A stretch of 64,000 nucleotides of DNA from Calcarisporiella thermophila CBS 279.70 (lineage: Eukaryota; Calcarisporiellomycota), in contig NW_027192195.1 in NCBI RefSeq assembly GCF_041956535.1, positions 1,095,189-1,159,188 of the forward strand. The letters are read 5' to 3'. A program made the position numbers and the translations under genes. The number at the start of each line of letters is the position of its first letter. The first letter of the stretch is position 1. Shown here piece by piece: positions 59,260 through 64,000 of this stretch. Below the pieces are notes generated by a model. That model had not been told where the DNA came from, ran no database searches, and saw nothing but the letters and a program-made list of their open reading frames with translations.

Positions 59260-59879
59260 GTCGAGATATCATACACCATTTCCTATAAAAGCCTTAAAAA
59301 AAGTTAATAAACTTAGCTTGTGTTGAGTGTATTTCTATTTCTATTCTTCGTTGGCCTATTCTTTTTTTTTATTGCATTTTTTTCTAGTTTTTGTGCTAAA
59401 CATGGTTTCTCCTTCGTATGCTTGGCATTCTCGGTTCTGATTTCCTTCCTCTAGTGGCCCAAAGGGGGATGAAAGAATAGAGGTTGGAGTCTTCGATAGA
59501 AATCGGAAGAGGCTTTTTTATTTTTATTTTTTTGATTTCGCAAAAGCTTTTTCCCTCCCGACGCCGCTTAGCCGCGCCGAGAATGGAGGGGGGGCTGATT
59601 GCATCTCAGCCATGAAAGGCCAGCAAAGGAAAAGAATTTCCCTGGTGGCAACAGGAATGATCCAAGCAAAAAGTCTGAAATTCACCACCGATGAGGTATT
59701 ATTGAAAAAAAACTCGATTTCAAATCTATTCACTTTTTCCTCGTTCCCCCCTCTCAATCCTTGATTGCCCCCCAATCTTCCATCATCCTTTGCTTTTGCT
59801 CCGTCTCGCTTACTGCTCTAGAAGATCTGCTTCATTTCATTCCTTCTGTCTTTTTCCTTCCGGCTCCACCCTTTGAAGA
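59260..59879. other. 3' flank of TVP18 and promoter of BEM1
   Basis: About 620 bp. T-rich at 59350-59390 and 59510-59535. An 83-codon minus-strand frame (59524-59775) has no family pattern. Confidence 0.4.
59306..59311 (+). terminator. AATAAA polyadenylation-type signal of TVP18
   Basis: AATAAA about 50 bp downstream of the TVP18 stop, in the right orientation. No cleavage evidence. Confidence 0.35.
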
Positions 59880-62151
59880 ATGCTGTTGAGGACCCGCCGG
59901 TCTGATAAGGATCTTCGTCGCAGGCAGGATGCTCAGCCCATCTCTGTCTCAAAACCCACCATCGACACAAAGAATCTCGCCATTATCCCCCCCATCAAGG
60001 CCATCAGGGCGCTATGCGATTACCAGGCCACACTTCCTGGCGAACTCTCCTTTTCAAAGGGAGATTTCTTTCATTTGATTGATGATAACCTTGGAAACTG
60101 GTATGAGGTCTCCAATCCTTTAACAAAGGTGAGGGGAATGGTGCCCGCACACAATTTTGAAGTGTTGGAAAAAGGGAGACAGGGGACAAGAGGAGAAAAT
60201 ATGAAAACTGGAGCAGGAGGATCATCTGGTATTTCAAATGGACCATGGTTGAATTCTAAAACCCCCCTCTGATCCGATTCTGCTTGTCTTTGGTAGTGTT
60301 AGTTGCCACCCTCCCGGAGCCAAATGTTTTCCAGGCTTTGGTGGTATGCGTCGTAGATTCGTTCTCCCCTTTGGATGATGCCCTCTAATTAAGCTTGCAT
60401 TCTCTCTTTTCTTATCTAAACAAAAGTTGTACGATTTCTCTGCCGAGCGTGAAGATGAACTGGAGGTGAAGGCTGGCGAACGCATCTTGGTGCTTGCCAA
60501 TGCAAACCCTCAGTGGCTAGTCGCTAGACCTTCTGATCGCCCGGGCAACCCAGGGTTAATACCGCTCTCCTTTGTACAAATTCTCTCCCACCCATCCCAA
60601 TCTAATCCACCCGCCGCCGCTCCCGCACCGAAGCCGACCCTAGAAATACACTCCACCGAGCCTCCGCTTACGCCAGTGTCGCCCACGCACCCGCACTCTC
60701 CCATCAAACCCTTTGGCGACTTTTCACGGAAGATGTCGGAACACAGTGTTGGTGGAGGAGGGGGCGGGGGTGGGGATAGAGGCGGAGGTGGGGAGGGCAA
60801 TGGGGAGAGACTGTTTGTGAGAAAAGAAAAGGTCTCCATCACTTCCTCGTCAAGCAACATCTCCATCCTTTCTCCCCCTCCGGAGGAGGAGGAGCAGCTT
60901 GAATTTCCCCTGGCGGTTGCTACCGTCATTGATGCACGGGCGGAGGCCTATTGGTTTGAGGGGGAGATGTTTATGTGTCGGGTTCGCACTACCTTCTCGG
61001 ACGGCACCTCCCAACTCATCACTCGCTCCTACGACGATTTCTACTCTTTTCACCGCCAGCTCTTGGCCCACTTCCCCTCCGAGGCCGGCCGCACCAAGGG
61101 ACAAAAGCGAACCCTCCCGTTCTTGCCGGGGGCCGTCCAGAAGGCGGATGGAGAGGTGGTGGTCGCCGAGCTGTGTGATGCCCTGACCCTTTACCTGAGA
61201 GAGCTTTTCCGATTGCCTGGCCATATCCTTGGTCACCCGTTGGTGGAGCGCCTGTTGCCGCCAAGAGGCCTACAGCTGCCCAATGGAGGACAAGGCGAGA
61301 GAAGGCCCAGCGACTACGCGATGATGGGCCACTCGGCCCCGACAGAACACCTGTACACTCGGTCTGCATCCGTGCCTACCATCCCGGCCATTCCCACCAA
61401 GAAACAGCCTGCCTTTACCCCATCCGCTCAAAAAATGCATCCCCCCCCGCCCCCTCCACCCCCGCCCTCCTCCCAACCGAAACAGGAGCCCCCATCCTTA
61501 CAGCGCCATTCGCATCAGCGAACGCAACTCCGTCGGCCAAGGGCCACCATTTCGGGGATGGCTGCAGGTCACGAGCACGGCAAGCCAACCACAGAGCGCG
61601 GCGCACCGTCTCAGGCTGGATTGTTAAGAAAGGTGGCCTCTGCGCCCCGCCTCCGCAATCCTAAGCAGGTCTCATCCACCGCAATCCCATCGGCTATGCC
61701 GCTAGGAAAGGCGCCCGCACCTCTCACGGAGCGCGTCCATCCGCAGCCTAATAAATCTCCCAACATGGGCGCGTCGAAACTCCCCATGCCCAAACGCGCC
61801 AATTCGCGGCCCCCACAACTCGATACGCCTGCAAAACCGCTTCCCGTCCACGCATCCATTCCCACAACTCCTACCTCTACCTCTTTCTCCTTCCCTCATC
61901 AATCCCAGTCGCGCTCCCACGATTATATCAAAGTGAAGGCGCACCTCGACGACGAAATCATCGCCGTCCGTATGCCGCTCTCACTGACCTTTGCGGACCT
62001 ACAGGCAAAGCTTGCCGACCGACTTGAGGGGTGGTCGCGCATCGAGTGGCATGATCCCCAGAGTGGCCGGGTGGTGAGCGTGCGCGGGGACGGAAGGCTC
62101 AGGGAGATTCTCGACGTTTGTGGGTGGAAGTTGGTGGTGCACTTGCATTAA
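59880..62151 (+). CDS. BEM1: BEM1/Scd2-type polarity scaffold (SH3-SH3-PX-PB1)
   Basis: Exons 59880-60228, 60297-60343 and 60427-62151 give about 706 residues. SH3-1 at about 40-100 (AIRALCDYQAT, FFHLIDDNLGNWYEV, RGMVPAHNF), SH3-2 at about 130-190 (LYDFSAEREDELEVKAGERI, WLVARP, GLIPLSFVQI), PX domain about 290-400 (TTFSDGTSQLITRSYDDFYS, FHRQLL, LPFLPG), a long Pro/Ser-rich linker, and a C-terminal PB1 (residues about 630-706). Bem1/Scd2 links Cdc42, its GEF and PAK in polarised growth; PB1 binds the Cdc24 PB1. The 47-nt middle exon was chosen because it alone joins the two SH3 frames (giving FQALVLYDF); this intron pair is the least certain part. A poly-Gly stretch lies near residue 240. Confidence 0.92.
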
Positions 62152-63076
62152 TCGATGTATTTTGTATAAAGACATTGCCCAGGAGGTTATGCGAGGGATT
62201 GTCCTCAGCTCTATACATACATGAACACATACACCTACATACATCTATATATTTCTATATATTTCTATATATCTGCGGTGACTCCTTTAATTTTTTTTTT
62301 TCCCGTTCCGTCCCGTTTCATTTCGTTTCGTTCTCTCTCTTTTTATGTTAAAATGTATTATTCATCTCCCTGCCATCTGCTGCGCTTTCTTTTTATTCTT
62401 TGATGTTCATTTGTTATTTTTTTTCTCCTATTCTTCTTTCGACTCGCTTCTCTCTCTCATCCCCCGAGAAAATGGTCATCTCTTGTAGGCAGTGCATTGT
62501 TCCGTTCCGTCCATTCCACATTTATCTATAAATGTTGCATCCGGTTGTTTCCATATGCCTTCATCTTGAGGTTGGACCCGAAAGCTGCCAACCGTGGAAA
62601 ACGGTGTATGCAATCTCTCGGAAAAAAGAAAAAGAACTGCAAAGGCACAACAGGTCGCATGGCCTGGGAACCCTACCGGAGAAGGGCGGCCGGGATTGGT
62701 GGGTTCCGGCGTCTGAAAGGCTGTCTGATGATCGAATGAATGCCTAATTTGCCACCTTGTGCAAATCAAGCGACGGGCAGCTGGTGAGAGGAGATCGAGA
62801 GCGTAAGTGTTTCATGCTATGTTTTCTACCCGAAATACCCTGTCTATTTGGTGCTCTTTTTCTCCTCTTCCTAGCTCTGTATTTTAGCATTGAGTTGCTT
62901 CTCATAGTTAACATATCCCTTCTCCCCCCTCCCCATCTCCCACCCCATTCCACTGCTAATACTTCTCCTGCCTCTTCTTTCTACCAGCATCGCTTTGGTT
63001 ACGACAATACCTTCTGGAACACTTTGTGCGTGCGTTTAGGCTAATCTCTGTGTACAACAATCTTATCACTATCTGA
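62152..63076. other. Intergenic region, 3' flank of BEM1 and promoter of the amidase
   Basis: About 925 bp, T-rich, with a run of ATATATTTCT-type simple sequence. No gene was recognised; short frames on both strands lack family pattern. Confidence 0.4.
62216..62272. repeat. ACAT/TATATTTC simple-sequence stretch
   Basis: Tandem-like ACATACA and CTATATATTT units in the 3' flank of BEM1. Simple sequence only. Confidence 0.7.
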
Positions 63077-64000
63077 ATGAGACTCTTTCCATCCTGTTTT
63101 GTCTTCTCTATTCTTCCACTGTTGACGCACTCTTACCATCAGCTTCGATTCCGCTCCCTGGATATATTTGAGACGGCCGCTGCTGAACCAATACCACCGA
63201 GCTTTCGATTCGAGGAAGCGAGCATCGTCGACCTACAGGTAATGTGCCAGAGAATAAAGAAAAGAAATGCAGGGGGATCGAAGCGGAGGCGAAGCAGGGC
63301 TAATTCCATGAACCTTTCCATGCAGAGAGCCTTAGATGGGGGTGAGATAACAAGCCGTCAGTTGGTAGCTTGGTATTTAAATCGCATCAAGGTAGCAATG
63401 TTGACGCAGATCCTCGCATAGTAGCTTGCTTCTGACCTAATCTATGCTGCTGTAGAGGTACGATGGGACCTATCGATCGGTGCAACAGGTGAATCCCGAT
63501 GTGTTCCACATTGCTGGTATGAGTGCTAGTGGGGGATAGGTTGGATTTCCCAGCTAGAATGTTAACGGCAATGACGTTTCTACTAGACTCGCTCGATGCC
63601 GAGAGAAAGGCTGGAGAGAAACGAGGTCCATTGCACGGAATACCGATATTACTGAAGGATGTAGGTGCCTTCTTTTCTTCTTATACAGAGCCGCCATTAT
63701 ACTAGAACATACTCATCCCTGTGCATACTAGAACATCGCGACAGGCGATCAGATGGATACCACCGCTGGTTCACTCGCTCTTCTGGACATTCGCTGCCAC
63801 CCTCCCCGTGATTCTTTCCTTGCCCAACGTTTGCGCGCCCATGGCGCGATCCTCCTGGGCAAAGCCTGCATGTCCGAGTGGGCCAACTTTCGAACTCTCA
63901 ACGGATCAGCCCACACCCGGTATCATGACCCCGACGGATGGAGCGGGCGCTGTGGCCAGACGGCCAACGCATACAACACCTCCACCAGTCCAAGCGGGTC
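63077..64000 (+). CDS. Secreted amidase (amidase signature family), truncated by the window edge
   Basis: Five exons are visible (63077-63238, 63326-63391, 63456-63516, 63587-63660, 63732 onward) and the gene runs off the right edge. A signal peptide is likely at residues 1-19 (around FVFSILPLLTHS). The amidase domain begins with SIVDLQRALDGGEITSRQLV and VNPDVFHIA. RGPLHGIPILLKD holds the first catalytic Lys and TTAGSLALLDI follows. The Gly/Ser-rich block starts at the last bases (PSGS). Amidases of this family hydrolyse amides with a Ser-cisSer-Lys triad; substrate unknown. The remaining catalytic serines are outside the window. Confidence 0.88.

Noticed and set aside
1-64000. CRISPR array or bacterial operon
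   Set aside because: No spaced direct repeats of suitable length were seen, and introns, tRNA style and gene content are eukaryotic.

Overview
The window looks like nuclear DNA of a filamentous or yeast-like fungus, probably an early-diverging lineage rather than an ascomycete yeast; the phylum is a low-confidence inference. The fungal signs are a BEM1/Scd2-type polarity scaffold (SH3-SH3-PX-PB1), a GDP-mannose transporter of the Vrg4 type, a vacuolar M28 membrane protease, TVP18, PEX11 and two kexins. Genes are intron-dense, with mostly 55-130 nt introns, GT-AG ends and a few GC-AG ends. All exon structures given here were assembled by hand from splice signals, frame continuity and protein family patterns, and none has transcript support.

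Layout. 0.7-1.3 kb: two-exon membrane protein of unknown function (-). 2.1-3.2 kb: IMP4 (-). 3.4-5.9 kb: SNAPC4-like Myb protein (+). 6.4-11.5 kb: two tandem vasculin-like (GPBP1-like) paralogues (-). 13.0-18.8 kb: two kexin paralogues in convergent orientation with identical intron positions. 19.2-21.0 kb: mitochondrial EF-Tu (-). 21.5-23.4 kb: M49-like zinc peptidase (+) with an apparent frameshift. 23.7-26.7 kb: vacuolar M28 protease (-). 28.4-29.7 kb: GDP-mannose transporter (+). 30.1-30.9 kb: NT-C2 protein (+). 31.6-33.0 kb: RBR ubiquitin ligase (-). 34.2-34.7 kb: LTO1 (+). 35.2-37.7 kb: TBC1D13-like RabGAP (+). 37.9-39.2 kb: tRNA-Ala(CGC) and two copies of a tRNA-headed repeat. 39.9-41.9 kb: decayed DHA2-type MFS transporter (-). 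43.5-44.5 kb: PEX11 (-). 45.4-46.4 kb: gankyrin/Nas6 (-). 47.8-51.1 kb: bromodomain protein ending in a GATA zinc finger (-). 51.4-53.2 kb: RRP9 (-). 53.9-55.1 kb: ribonucleotide reductase small subunit (-). 56.8-57.9 kb: integrase-type zinc-binding protein (+). 58.5-59.3 kb: TVP18 (+). 59.9-62.2 kb: BEM1/Scd2 (+). 63.1 kb to the end: secreted amidase, cut off by the window edge (+).

Most of this is housekeeping: the U3 snoRNP (IMP4, RRP9), snRNA transcription (SNAPC4), Golgi and secretory functions (kexins, Vrg4, TVP18), proteasome assembly (Nas6), Fe-S delivery to the translation machinery (LTO1) and dNTP synthesis (RNR2). No single operon-like system is apparent. The parts most worth a second look are the doubled vasculin-like/kexin block, the tRNA-headed repeat pair with encoded CCA, the bromodomain-GATA fusion, the domesticated-looking integrase zinc protein, and the two damaged genes (M49 peptidase and MFS transporter).
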